Positions 1 to 8,457 of a stretch of 64,000 nt of DNA are shown here, one piece after another (the first letter of the stretch is position 1; each line of letters starts with the position of its first letter). The translations under genes and the position numbers were made by a program. Under the pieces are notes generated by a model. It searched no databases, had not been told where the DNA came from, and saw only the letters and a program-made list of their open reading frames with translations. The DNA comes from a bacterium (lineage in GTDB: Bacteria > Vulcanimicrobiota > Vulcanimicrobiia > Eremiobacterales > Eremiobacteraceae), in the NCBI GenBank assembly GCA_902812405.1, contig CADDZI010000001.1, forward strand, positions 1 to 64,000, written 5' to 3'.

Positions 1-28
1 TACGCGCCCGGTCGAGCAAGCCCGACCG

Positions 29-3000
29 CTACCGGCAGGAAGAGGCGTCATTGACCGACGCCATCAACGCCCGGTACCGGCTCATCAGCGCACTGAACTG
101 ACGGCCGATCGCGTTTGCCTCCTGCAGGTGCGGCGCAAGCGGCGGTCCCTGTGACAGTGCGGCATAGACATCCGTAAGCGTCTGCAGCCGCTCGCGGAGT
201 CGATCCGGCCTCCACTGATTGTCTTCCGAGTTTCGTGGATTTGACGACAAGGCAGCCTCGATGCCGCGTGCCTCAGCTAGCCGTTGCGCGAGACACGCCG
301 TGCGAGAGGCAGAGGCGCGGGCGGCGGTTGCGGCGCCGAGCGCATCCTGCAGGTGAGTCCGCTCGTCGTCCAGGTGGTTCAACGCGTCGTCGATGCCGGA
401 AAGCCAGCCGTACAAGGTCTCCAGGAATCTGCGGCGGGCGACGTAGTCGGCCTGACGCCACGGCGCGCGCGGGTCCGGCCGCACGATGACGCTGCGCGTG
501 ATCGCTGTGCCGCCGGCCTGCAGGACAGCCCGGTAGACGCCGGGCACGACGAGTGGTCCGCTTGAGGGCCCCTTGTTCCAATCGGGCGCGCTCTTCCACG
601 GTATCGGCGGGTCATCGCTGAGATCCCACGCCACACGATTGATGCCTGCGTGGTTGGTGCCGGTCAGGTGTGCGATGGCGCGGCCAGCCGCATCCTGAAC
701 AACGACGTGCGGCGCTGCCGCCAAAGGTCGCGGCAGGTAGTAGGTCAGCAGAGCGCCCGGCGGCGGGTTGGGGGCTGCAAAGTCACCTTGCGGCGCACAA
801 CACTCGCCGGCACCGACGCCGTACTGACTGCGCCACCAGCGAAAATACGTGTACGCGGGGCGTGGCGGATAGAAAGCGACGTCCTCGACATCGGTTACAG
901 CCAGGTCTTCGATCGCCGTCAGATCGTCGAGAATCCAAAACCCGCGGCCGTGGGTGGCGGCGATGAGGTCGTTGAAGACCGGCTGAATGCGCAGGTCGTA
1001 GACGGCGACGGCAGGCATCCTGAGGTTGAGGCTGCGCCAGTGCGTGCCGCCGTCAACCGTTACCCACACGCCATGTTCGCCGCCCGCGTACAGGATGGCG
1101 GGGTGATGGCGGTCCTGGCGCACGACGTGCAGCACCTCATCCGACGGCAGATCGCCCGCGAGCAGCGTCCAGTGCGCGCCAAAATCGGATGTGCCGAAGA
1201 GATACGGGTGTTGGTCTCCGGACAGATGCCGATCGACGACCGCGAAAGCCGTGCCGGCCGCAAACGGAGAAGGTTCAACCGCTTCGACCCTCCCGTAGTG
1301 CGGTGCCGGCGGCGAAACGTTGCGCCAGGTGAGGCCGCCGTCGCGCGTCAGGCGGACCAATCCGTCATCCGTTCCGACCCAGATGACCTTGGCGTCGCGC
1401 GGTGAGGGAGCGAGGTCGAGCAGCGTGTCATAGAATTCAGCGCCTGAGACGTCGGTATTGATCGGGCCGCCCGCGGCCTGCTGGTGAGCCGGATCGTTCA
1501 AGGTGAGATCCGGGCTGATCTGCACCCAGTGCCGCCCCCGGTCACGGCTTTCCCAGACAACGTTGCCCCCGTAGTACGCAACGCGCCCATCCTGCGGCGA
1601 GAACGCCACCGGCGCCTCCCAGTTGAAACGGTAGGGTAGGCCGGCCAGTGGGGCTCCATTCGTATCGCGGACGTACGGTGTCACGTCATAACTTTCGCGC
1701 GTCCGGCGGTCGTACATGGTCAGCTGCCCGTTGAGGTCGCGCACGCCGACGTTCCAGATGTAGCGCCCATCCTGCGGGTCCGGTACCGACCACGATCCGT
1801 CGCCGTCGCTGCCCACATCGGTCCAGTCGTCGTTGAGGATGCCCAGGGGGTTGAGTGAATCGCTGGGTCCGCAGTACGCGTCGTTATCTTGGAAACCGCC
1901 GCAGACGTGGTAGGGAACATCCAGGTCAAACGCGACATGGTACGCCTGCCCCAGCGTGACGTTGAATCGCCAGTCCCAGGTCTTGCCGCCATCCAGGCTG
2001 ATGGGTGCACCGCCGTCGTTGGCCTCGATCATGCGCCGTCCGTCGTCGGCAATCCACATGTCGTGATGGTCCTGGTGGACGGCATGGACGTTGTTGACAA
2101 GCGTGACGCCCCCGTCGTGCGATTCGACTAAATCCTCGGACAAAAAGAAGATGTGATTCGGGTCGTGCGGATCGACCGCCAGGCGGCTCATGTAGAAGGG
2201 ACGCTGGTCAAGGTAGGTGTCCTTGCTGACCAGATGCCAGTGATCGCCGCCGTCATCGGATCGCCACAGCAAGCCCGCCCGGGATTGGATGAGCGCATAC
2301 ACGCAGCGCGGATTGCTGGGCGCCACGGCAACCCCGATGCGTCCCATGAACCCGGCGGGCAAACCGTGGCCCGTCAGACGCTGCCAGGTGATGCCGCCGT
2401 CGCGGGAACGATACAAGCCGTCGGCGGGTCCGCCGCTGCGAAAGGTCCACGGGAGACGGCGGAACTGCCAGACGCCTGCAAAGACCAGACGGTTGGTTTG
2501 GTGATCCCAAGCAAGGTCGCTCATGCCGCTTGCCGGGCCGACGTACAGCGTTTGCCGCCACGTCTTCCCGCCGTCGGTCGTCACAAAGACTCCCCGGTCG
2601 CGACTGTCGCGGTAGGGGTCGCCGAGAGCTCCCACAAGCACGATGCCGGGATTCCGCCGGTTGATAAGGATGCGTGCGATGGCGGGCGAGCGCAGGCCGG
2701 CCGCGTGCCACGAGTGTCCGCCATCCGTGCTCACCCATACGCCGTTACCTAAGGACGCGTCGTTGCGAGGGTTGGATTCCCCTGTGCCCACCCACACGAT
2801 GCGCGGATCCGACGGTGCCACGGCGATCGCGCCGATCGAGGACGTCCCTTGGCGGGTAAAGACATCCTGCCACGTCAGGCCGCCGTCGGTTGTCCGCCAC
2901 ACGCCCCCGCCGGCTGCACCAAGGTAGTACAGGTACGGATCGCGATCGCTGCCCGCCACCGCGGCGACGCGGCCGCCGACAACAGCCGGACCGATGTTGC

Positions 3001-3157
3001 GCCACTGCAGATCGCCGAAAGACGCGGCCGCATTGGCTGCCGGCAGCTGTGCCGGGTTGCCTGCAGACCGCGTCTCCCACGGGATCACAAGCGTAAGACA
3101 CAGCAGCCCCGCGCTGACGAGCGCAGGGCCCGCTGGATGGCGGGTCTGGCTCGTCAC
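29..3157 (-). CDS. Secreted BNR/sortilin-type multi-propeller protein
   Basis: Protein of about 1,042 aa made of repeated BNR/Asp-box motifs (S/T-x-D-G-G-x-T-W, e.g. STDGGHSW, TTDGGKTW, SRDGGITW, SRDRGRHW) spread over the first 750 residues, the pattern of tandem seven-bladed propellers in VPS10/sortilin-like 'glycosyl hydrolase' proteins. The C-terminal 250 aa look like a beta-sandwich followed by a helical tail rich in Arg and Ala. No catalytic residues can be named, so the substrate is unknown. I chose the GTG at 3157 because it gives a hydrophobic signal peptide (GPALVSAGLLCLTLVIP) and removes an overlap with the upstream gene. An in-frame start at 3325 would add 56 low-complexity residues and run into the Rieske gene. 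Secreted or envelope location is inferred from the signal. Confidence 0.85.
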   Translation of the reverse strand: MTSQTRHPAGPALVSAGLLCLTLVIPWETRSAGNPAQLPAANAAASFGDLQWRNIGPAVVGGRVAAVAGSDRDPYLYYLGAAGGGVWRTTDGGLTWQDVFTRQGTSSIGAIAVAPSDPRIVWVGTGESNPRNDASLGNGVWVSTDGGHSWHAAGLRSPAIARILINRRNPGIVLVGALGDPYRDSRDRGVFVTTDGGKTWRQTLYVGPASGMSDLAWDHQTNRLVFAGVWQFRRLPWTFRSGGPADGLYRSRDGGITWQRLTGHGLPAGFMGRIGVAVAPSNPRCVYALIQSRAGLLWRSDDGGDHWHLVSKDTYLDQRPFYMSRLAVDPHDPNHIFFLSEDLVESHDGGVTLVNNVHAVHQDHHDMWIADDGRRMIEANDGGAPISLDGGKTWDWRFNVTLGQAYHVAFDLDVPYHVCGGFQDNDAYCGPSDSLNPLGILNDDWTDVGSDGDGSWSVPDPQDGRYIWNVGVRDLNGQLTMYDRRTRESYDVTPYVRDTNGAPLAGLPYRFNWEAPVAFSPQDGRVAYYGGNVVWESRDRGRHWVQISPDLTLNDPAHQQAAGGPINTDVSGAEFYDTLLDLAPSPRDAKVIWVGTDDGLVRLTRDGGLTWRNVSPPAPHYGRVEAVEPSPFAAGTAFAVVDRHLSGDQHPYLFGTSDFGAHWTLLAGDLPSDEVLHVVRQDRHHPAILYAGGEHGVWVTVDGGTHWRSLNLRMPAVAVYDLRIQPVFNDLIAATHGRGFWILDDLTAIEDLAVTDVEDVAFYPPRPAYTYFRWWRSQYGVGAGECCAPQGDFAAPNPPPGALLTYYLPRPLAAAPHVVVQDAAGRAIAHLTGTNHAGINRVAWDLSDDPPIPWKSAPDWNKGPSSGPLVVPGVYRAVLQAGGTAITRSVIVRPDPRAPWRQADYVARRRFLETLYGWLSGIDDALNHLDDERTHLQDALGAATAARASASRTACLAQRLAEARGIEAALSSNPRNSEDNQWRPDRLRERLQTLTDVYAALSQGPPLAPHLQEANAIGRQFSALMSRYRALMASVNDASSCR

Positions 3158-3227
3158 CCGCCGTTCACGTGGCGCCTGCAACGGCGGGAATGGGCATGTG
3201 CCATCATGCGCGCACGAGCCGTACCCG

Positions 3228-4340
3228 TCAGTCGTCCATGACGCTGCGGTAGTAGCGGTCAAATTGGTACAGCAAACCCTCTTGGTTGGCGTAGGGTCCC
3301 GGCGTATAGGCGCGGGAGGCGACACCTTCCTGCGAGAGTTCGCAGACGTGCCAATCCTGACGGTTGGTCATATCCCAAAAGTCCACGGCGTCGGAGGTGT
3401 CAAAGTCCGGCCGTGCCATCGTGTCGGGATGGAAGAGCCACTGACACGTGACGATCGAGCGATCGACGGCCAGCGGCTCGATGCGGTGCACCATCACGTA
3501 ATCCGGCTCTAGGCTCAGCAGCATGGTCGGGAAGATCGCATAGTAGTAGACGCGGTCGAGTTCGTCGCCCGCGACCTCGCCCAGAGGCGGGTAGTAGGCC
3601 TTGCCGCTCATGCTCATGCGCGAACCGGAAACTCGCAGCGTCATGTAGCCGCCCAGGAAGGGGCCTTCGAGCAGATCGTTACGCCCGCTGTCGTAGGGGG
3701 TCAACTTGTCCAGCGCGGGGTGGACGAGCGGGCAGTGATAGCATTCGGAGTAATTCTGGACGATGAGCTTCCAATTGCAGCGCAGGTCGTACTCGATCGT
3801 CCGTGCGACCCGCAGCTGCGCGATGTGCCAGCGGGCAAAGCGGCCCAGCAGGGGAGCGAAAGCTACCTCGAAGGGTTCCGGACGTTCGGCCAGGTTGATG
3901 AAGATGAAGCCCTCCCAGGTGGCAAGTGCGGCCTGCCGCAGGGGATACCGGGCCTTGTCAAAATCCGGCACGCCGTCCATGTTGCGGGCAGCCAGGAGAG
4001 TCCCGTCCAGGTTGTAGGTCCAGGCGTGGTACGGACACATGATGGAACCCAGAAACTTCCCGGAGGCTTGCTCACACATGCGCGTGCCGCGGTGCCGGCA
4101 GACGTTGTACAGGGCGCGCAAGCGGCCGTCCTGTCCGCGAACGATGATCAGATTGTCCCTGCCGATGGTGGTGAGAAAATACTCACCCGCGGACGCCGCC
4201 TGCTCCTCGCGGCCGACAAGCAGCCAGCGCCGCGCAAAAATGCGCTCCTGTTCCTGCTCGAAGATGTCGCGCGACGTGTAGTACGCCTGGGGCAGGGTGT
4301 GTGCTCCTCGAGGGACGCTCGTTTTGGTGAAGACCGCCAT
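3228..4340 (-). CDS. Rieske non-heme iron oxygenase, alpha-subunit type
   Basis: 370-aa aromatic-ring-hydroxylating oxygenase-like protein. The N-terminal Rieske [2Fe-2S] domain has the ligand set CRH (C81, H83) and CPYH (C102, H105). The C-terminal mononuclear-iron domain shows NYSECYHCPLVH with H202 and H207 as probable Fe ligands. Such enzymes use O2 and a reductase to hydroxylate or demethylate aromatics, amines or betaines; the substrate cannot be read here. No ferredoxin or reductase partner is adjacent. The start at 4340 has a strong GGAGG Shine-Dalgarno about 6-7 nt upstream; the longer in-frame start at 4469 lacks one and adds 43 unconserved residues. The gene is divergent from the M-box operon and may share a regulatory region with it. 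Confidence 0.93.
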   Translation of the reverse strand: MAVFTKTSVPRGAHTLPQAYYTSRDIFEQEQERIFARRWLLVGREEQAASAGEYFLTTIGRDNLIIVRGQDGRLRALYNVCRHRGTRMCEQASGKFLGSIMCPYHAWTYNLDGTLLAARNMDGVPDFDKARYPLRQAALATWEGFIFINLAERPEPFEVAFAPLLGRFARWHIAQLRVARTIEYDLRCNWKLIVQNYSECYHCPLVHPALDKLTPYDSGRNDLLEGPFLGGYMTLRVSGSRMSMSGKAYYPPLGEVAGDELDRVYYYAIFPTMLLSLEPDYVMVHRIEPLAVDRSIVTCQWLFHPDTMARPDFDTSDAVDFWDMTNRQDWHVCELSQEGVASRAYTPGPYANQEGLLYQFDRYYRSVMDD

Positions 4341-4667
4341 AGACAACCTCCGTCGTGCTTCCACGTTGTTGTTTCTGTAGGCCGCCCGGACGTGCCTGTG
4401 CGGCACGCAAGGTCGGGTTCCGAACAAAATGCGGTTGACAGGCTTGCCCGCCCGTGCGCAATCGCGCATTCATTCGAGAGCCGTGTTCATGGGAGCACGA
4501 CGGGAGATTGTCGCCGGCCGCAGCGTGGGTTCCGCCACAAGGAGTCCGTCAGTCACGCGAGCGCGAGTCCCTGCGCGTCAACGCACTTGCTCATAGCAGG
4601 GCGCGAGGCTTTGGTGTTTGACCGAGGCCGACCGGTAAAGGTACGTGAGAGAACATCAGGACGCGGG
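4341..4667. other. Gene-free divergent intergenic region
   Basis: About 330 bp between the minus-strand Rieske gene and the plus-strand M-box promoter. It should hold the Rieske promoter, but I see no convincing -35/-10 pair on the minus strand. Short reading frames here are not supported by coding-like composition or ribosome sites. Confidence 0.5.
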
Positions 4668-4697
4668 TTGACAACACGCCGGGACGCCCGGTATAAT
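4668..4697 (+). promoter_or_regulatory. Consensus sigma-70 promoter of the M-box operon
   Basis: TTGACA at 4668-4673 and TATAAT at 4692-4697 with an 18-nt spacer, both hexamers perfect. Transcription would start near 4704, just before the aptamer at 4712. This is the clearest housekeeping promoter in the window. A consensus promoter fits a gene whose control is exerted after initiation by a riboswitch. Confidence 0.93.
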
Positions 4698-4711
4698 GCA
4701 ACCGAGGATTT

Positions 4712-4868
4712 CCTCGTTAGGCGAGGCGTCTGCACAAACAAAAGCCGCTGCCCGGAAAGGTCGAGAGACCCCAATGGGCCACCAGGCACCGCCGAAATAA
4801 GGCGGTATCTAAGACGGCTAGGCTTCCGAGCCTTACGTTGTGCAGTGTCAAAGCTCGACGCATGAGGA
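4712..4868 (+). promoter_or_regulatory. M-box (ykoK leader) Mg2+ riboswitch aptamer
   Basis: The RNA carries the M-box signature blocks in order: GTTAGGCGAGGC (4716-4727), GCCGCTGCCCGG (4744-4755), GGTCGAGAGACCCCAATGGG (4759-4778), ATCTAAGACGGCTAGGC (4807-4823) and GTGCAGTGTCAAAGCTC (about 4840-4856). These match the Bacillus mgtE leader pattern (GUUAGGUGAGGC, CCAAUGGGUCA, ACAGUGCUAAAGCUC). The short P1 closing helix pairs CCTC at 4712 with GAGG near 4864. M-box RNAs bind Mg2+ and switch off Mg2+ importers. The genes downstream are a metal transporter and an outer-membrane barrel, consistent with Mg2+ import. Confidence 0.95.
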
Positions 4869-4899
4869 TCCCGGCAGATCCAAAGCCGGTGAACCCGTC

Positions 4900-4938
4900 A
4901 CCGTCGCCAGCGAGGAAAAGGCGGCGGTTCTTTATTTT
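4900..4938 (+). terminator. Riboswitch-linked intrinsic terminator
   Basis: ACCGTCGCC (4900-4908) pairs with GGCGGCGGT (4920-4928) to give a 9-bp stem with one G-U pair and an 11-nt loop, followed by the T-rich tract TCTTTATTTT (4929-4938). It lies 30-40 nt after the aptamer, where an M-box expression platform is expected. High Mg2+ should favour this hairpin and stop transcription before the structural genes. Confidence 0.85.
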
Positions 4939-5074
4939 CGGCCGCACGAAGGGGGTGATGGTGTCCGTGGACGGCAGTCATAGGTCGATTCGCTGTATCG
5001 TGCTGTGGCTTCCCGCACCCGTGGCCGGCTGCCGCGCTGCGGCGCAAGCCCGAAACCGTTAGGAGGTGTGTCCC

Positions 5075-5230
5075 ATGAAGACGTTTGTTCTCCGGGCAAT
5101 CTTGGCGCCCCGGATTGTGTCGGCCCTCTCGGCCGTTCGGTCCTTCCTTAACCCCTGCCCGCCCCCACCGAATTCGTTCGCGGCAGATAACCCCCGCATC
5201 GGGTTCCACGAGAAGCTGTTTCTCTCATAA
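5075..5230 (+). CDS. 51-codon leader ORF, possible relic N-terminus of the Nramp-like transporter
   Basis: ATG at 5075 has the best ribosome site of the operon (AGGAGG at 5061-5066) and reads 51 codons to TAA at 5228. The first 20 residues (MKTFVLRAILAPRIVSALSA) resemble the pre-TM1 start of Nramp-related Mg2+ transporters, which run as a basic stretch, then I/L-G-P-G-I/L-V, then the metal-binding TM1. The rest is proline-rich and resembles nothing. The next gene begins at TM5 of that family. My reading is that this ORF keeps the original translation start of a transporter whose TM1-4 have been deleted or lost. It could instead be a genuine short leader peptide. Confidence 0.4.
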   Translation: MKTFVLRAILAPRIVSALSAVRSFLNPCPPPPNSFAADNPRIGFHEKLFLS

Positions 5231-5250
5231 AACCGGGGGAATTTCACGCC

Positions 5251-6099
5251 ATGTCTGCACTTCACACGGCGACGCGGGAACGCGTCGCCCTCTTCGTTGC
5301 CGCCTTCAACCTGATCTTCGTGCCGATCGTGCTCATGGCCCACCCGGATTGGGTGGCTGTCGGCCGGGCGTTCATCCACCCTCCGCTGCCCGCGGACTGG
5401 CTCTCGGCGTCCTTTCTCATCCTCATATCGGCCAACATCGGGACGACAATCGCACCCTGGCAACTCTTCTTCCAGCAGTCGTGCGTGGTTGACAAGGGCC
5501 TGCTACCCAGGGATATTCCGGCCGGCCGGCGCGACTTGGTGCTGGGTGTGACCGGGATGGCCGTCGTGGCCCTGTCGATCATCATCCTGACCGGTCAATA
5601 CCTGCACGGCATTCCGGGTGCGGACAACTTCCGGATCGACCAGATCGTCGCAGCCATTGCCTCGCACGTCGGCCATCGTGCCATGCTCCTCTTCGTCCTG
5701 GGTCTGGCCGAGGCCGGGCTCATCGCGGCCATCGTGATCACGGCCAGCACGGCCTGGGCCATCGGAGAAGCGTTTGACTGGCCGCGCTCTATTAACGACC
5801 ACCCCGTGCAGGCGCTGGGGTTTTACCTCCCCAGCTTGGCGGCCACGGCGCTGGCGGGCAGCGTTGTCCTCCTGCCGAACGTCCCGCTGGGCTTTCTCAA
5901 TCTTTCGGTTCAGGTAATCGCGACGATCTTCATGCCGCCTGCGATGCTCTTTTTACTCATGCTCCTCAATGATCGCGAGCTGATGGGTCCCTACGTCAAC
6001 GGACCGTGGCGCAACGCGGTTTCCATTGTCATCCTTGCAAGCCTGATTGTGTGCAACACCTTGTACGGTCTTGCCACGCTCTTCCCCGACAAACGCTAG
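5251..6099 (+). CDS. Nramp/NRMT-like divalent metal transporter lacking TM1-4
   Basis: 282-aa polytopic membrane protein matching the C-terminal part of Nramp-family carriers. TM5 (about 12-30) is followed by the TM6 motif ANIGTTIAPWQLFFQQS (61-77), then QQS-x-VVDKGL and five more helices ending in ASLIVCNTLYGLATLF. Nramp-related Mg2+ transporters of about 400 aa carry a first repeat (TM1-5) whose TM1 supplies half of the metal site; that part is absent. In-frame sequence extends upstream only to a stop at 5188. Control by an M-box points to Mg2+ as substrate. It is followed closely by a small membrane protein whose ribosome site overlaps its stop codon. It may be a broken gene, a half-transporter, or an assembly deletion. 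Confidence 0.85.
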   Translation: MSALHTATRERVALFVAAFNLIFVPIVLMAHPDWVAVGRAFIHPPLPADWLSASFLILISANIGTTIAPWQLFFQQSCVVDKGLLPRDIPAGRRDLVLGVTGMAVVALSIIILTGQYLHGIPGADNFRIDQIVAAIASHVGHRAMLLFVLGLAEAGLIAAIVITASTAWAIGEAFDWPRSINDHPVQALGFYLPSLAATALAGSVVLLPNVPLGFLNLSVQVIATIFMPPAMLFLLMLLNDRELMGPYVNGPWRNAVSIVILASLIVCNTLYGLATLFPDKR

Positions 6100-6110
6100 G
6101 AGCCGTCATC

Positions 6111-6305
6111 ATGCAACGCCTTGACGAAGACACCGAAGACACCATCCGCCGCATTCTGGAAGACGAGGCCTGGGATCAGCCGCTTGCGCCGGTCGAGCAG
6201 ATCAGGCCTTCGGGGTGGTACACGGCTGCGCTTTGGCTCCTGCGCTTCTCTGTCGGCGTTATGCTGGCCATCGTCACCTATGCCTTTCTGCACGGTGCAC
6301 ACTAA
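6111..6305 (+). CDS. 64-aa single-pass membrane protein
   Basis: Small protein with an acidic N-terminal half (MQRLDEDTEDTIRRILEDEAWD) and one transmembrane helix near the C-terminus (ALWLLRFSVGVMLAIVTYAFL). The start at 6111 is preceded by AGGAG, which overlaps the stop codon of the transporter gene, so the two are probably translationally coupled. The downstream barrel gene overlaps its stop. I recognise no family. An accessory subunit of the Mg2+ transporter is a reasonable guess from the gene order only. Confidence 0.75.
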   Translation: MQRLDEDTEDTIRRILEDEAWDQPLAPVEQIRPSGWYTAALWLLRFSVGVMLAIVTYAFLHGAH

Positions 6306-8253
6306 AGCGGCGCGGGTGATTGCGACAGTGCTCGTCGCGGGCTTCGTCATCGTGCCGGCGCTGCGCGCACGCGCGGACACGGTGACACCATCGCCGGAGC
6401 GCGCAGCGTCGTCGCCGGCTCGCACCCACGTGGCCACCTCACCCGCTCCGGCCTCGACCGCGACGCTGGCATCCCCGTCCTGGCGGACGGCATTAGACGG
6501 TTTCGTGTCGTTTGTCGATCAAGCAACCCATGGACCCGGCACGCAGCCGCCGGAAGCGCCGGCTTTTGCAAAGGGGTCGCCGCTTTCCCCGATGACGCCC
6601 TACGACACGTTTTCCAGCGCGCCGCAAACGCCGGGAGTGGCCGGAGTCAGTCAGTTTCTCATCGACGTCGGCTACACCGGACGGCGGATCACCACGTCGT
6701 TAGACGCGAGCGTGCTCGGCGTCGATGGCAGTATCACCAACGCGGCCTATTGGACGGAGCCGCTTCTTGCGCCCTACAATCCGCACATTGGTTCCCGCCT
6801 GCTGCCGTTTTCGATCGTCTTTCCCACACATGCCGGACAGGACGACGGTGCCGTTGCGGGCGTCGCCGTCTCCCGTCTCAGCGTGCAGGCAAATGACGGC
6901 GCATGGCGGGTGCAAGCCGGTGCCTTCGACCTGGGGCAAACAATCCGCTGCGTCTTTGTGCAGCCTGCCCTGCCCAACGTCCCTCCGGCGCTTACACTTG
7001 CACCTGCAGAGAGCCTGGGAGACGGACCGCCAACTCTGGACAGTTGGCCGCAGCCGCCACCCGGTCTACCGCTGCGCGGTCTGGATGTGACGGGCACGCA
7101 GGGCAAGCTCAGCGCGGAGTTCAGCGACGGCCTACTGCCCTCTCTTCCTGGTACCAGCGCCCGTGCGGTTCAGGGGTCGCTGGCACTGCATGGCGGCGAA
7201 AGTTCCAACCTGATGTTGCAGGTTCTCCGCCTGACGACCGGCGGTGCGCTCATCGCGACGACGACGCTGTTTGGGGCCGACCCTGTGCTCGTGGACACTC
7301 CGCAAGGACGCCTTCCCGTAAGCACGCTGGGCAACCAGGTGATGACTAGCGCCGGCCTGCACGCGGACGGCAGCCTGGGCGGACGACTGAGCGGGGTGGC
7401 GGATGTGGCCCGTAGCTGGTACGAAGCGCAGCACGTGGCCGCGCCGGGCACCAGCCGGCCAGGCGGCTTCTACCACGCCGGCCTCTCCTATGCCGCGGGA
7501 AGCCTCAGCCTGGGGTTGGATGGTTATCGCTTCGAACCGCGCTACAGCACCGCCATCCTGCCCTACGGCGTGCCGGAGAACGTGTGGAGTGTCGCCTGGT
7601 CGTGGCCCGGCGTTTGGTTAAAATCCACCTATCAGCTCGCAGATAACACGATCGTAGGGGCGAACCGGCAGGGGTACCGCTTCCACGTCGACAGGGACAG
7701 CGGCCGCCTGGCGTGGCGCGCAGATGTCGCCGAGTTCCACCAGATTCAGCCGTCCGCAATTGACGAGTCGCACGATACCGGCTTCGTCGAGGGCTTCTTC
7801 CTTCCGCAGCTGCCGCGCTATGCAACCCTGGGTCTGCAAAAACAGTTCGGCGTCTGGGTTGCCTGGCGTCCACCCTTCGCGACACTAACCCTGGACGGCG
7901 TGGACGACATGATGCATCGGGATGCCGCACCGGTGCAGCCGCAGGATGCGGTGAGCTACGAAGCGCCGCAGCTGGTTATGAGCATCAGTAAGCGCATCCA
8001 GCGGCGCATTGTGGCCGCTCTGGGCGTGGGGCGCTACGCCATGCGCGGATCGTGGGCCCACGGCCCGCTGACCAACGTTGACTATCAACAGGATGTGATC
8101 TTCGGTGGCGCACAGTTGGCCGAGTCGCAACACGCCACCGTTCTTCTGGAGGTGCGCCACGGGGGCTTTGCCGGTTTGCCATCCCTGCCCGGAGGGCCGT
8201 CGCCGGACTACCACGACACGCTCGTCGTCATCGAGCAGCGCTTCCAGTACTAG
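6295..8253 (+). CDS. Outer-membrane beta-barrel protein of the M-box operon
   Basis: 652 aa beginning with a signal peptide (KAARVIATVLVAGFVIVPALRARA), a Ser/Pro/Thr-rich linker of about 70 residues, then long stretches of alternating polar and hydrophobic residues. It ends in IEQRFQY, the aromatic C-terminus expected of outer-membrane barrels. I chose the GTG at 6295, inside the end of the 64-aa gene, because it starts the signal peptide. An ATG at 6280 is also possible; the longer frame from 6121 lies over the small gene and has no signal. I do not recognise a named porin family. Its position at the end of an M-box-controlled operon suggests that it lets Mg2+ or another metal cross the outer membrane, which is inference. 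Confidence 0.85.
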   Translation: MHTKAARVIATVLVAGFVIVPALRARADTVTPSPERAASSPARTHVATSPAPASTATLASPSWRTALDGFVSFVDQATHGPGTQPPEAPAFAKGSPLSPMTPYDTFSSAPQTPGVAGVSQFLIDVGYTGRRITTSLDASVLGVDGSITNAAYWTEPLLAPYNPHIGSRLLPFSIVFPTHAGQDDGAVAGVAVSRLSVQANDGAWRVQAGAFDLGQTIRCVFVQPALPNVPPALTLAPAESLGDGPPTLDSWPQPPPGLPLRGLDVTGTQGKLSAEFSDGLLPSLPGTSARAVQGSLALHGGESSNLMLQVLRLTTGGALIATTTLFGADPVLVDTPQGRLPVSTLGNQVMTSAGLHADGSLGGRLSGVADVARSWYEAQHVAAPGTSRPGGFYHAGLSYAAGSLSLGLDGYRFEPRYSTAILPYGVPENVWSVAWSWPGVWLKSTYQLADNTIVGANRQGYRFHVDRDSGRLAWRADVAEFHQIQPSAIDESHDTGFVEGFFLPQLPRYATLGLQKQFGVWVAWRPPFATLTLDGVDDMMHRDAAPVQPQDAVSYEAPQLVMSISKRIQRRIVAALGVGRYAMRGSWAHGPLTNVDYQQDVIFGGAQLAESQHATVLLEVRHGGFAGLPSLPGGPSPDYHDTLVVIEQRFQY

Positions 8254-8457
8254 CTGTCGGCCGCAAACCGCTGGCCGGCGCCGACCCCACACGGCGGACG
8301 CATGCACGGCGACCCTGAAGTCCGTTGCGCCCAGGCATGCCTCCGGGGCAGTCTGGGGTGGTGGCGGCCGGTTCCGCCCGCGGCGGCCTGCTCGATCTCA
8401 CCTCCAAACCATGAGGGTTTTGCGCACGCGAGCGCCAAACGCAGGTAGTAGCCTTCC

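Noticed and set aside
3158-3325. ATG at 3325 as start of the BNR protein
   Set aside because: It would overlap the Rieske gene by about 100 nt and bury the signal peptide behind 56 unconserved residues.
4553-4947. Minus-strand reading frames over the M-box
   Set aside because: They are the antisense of conserved RNA structure and lack ribosome sites or recognisable protein features.
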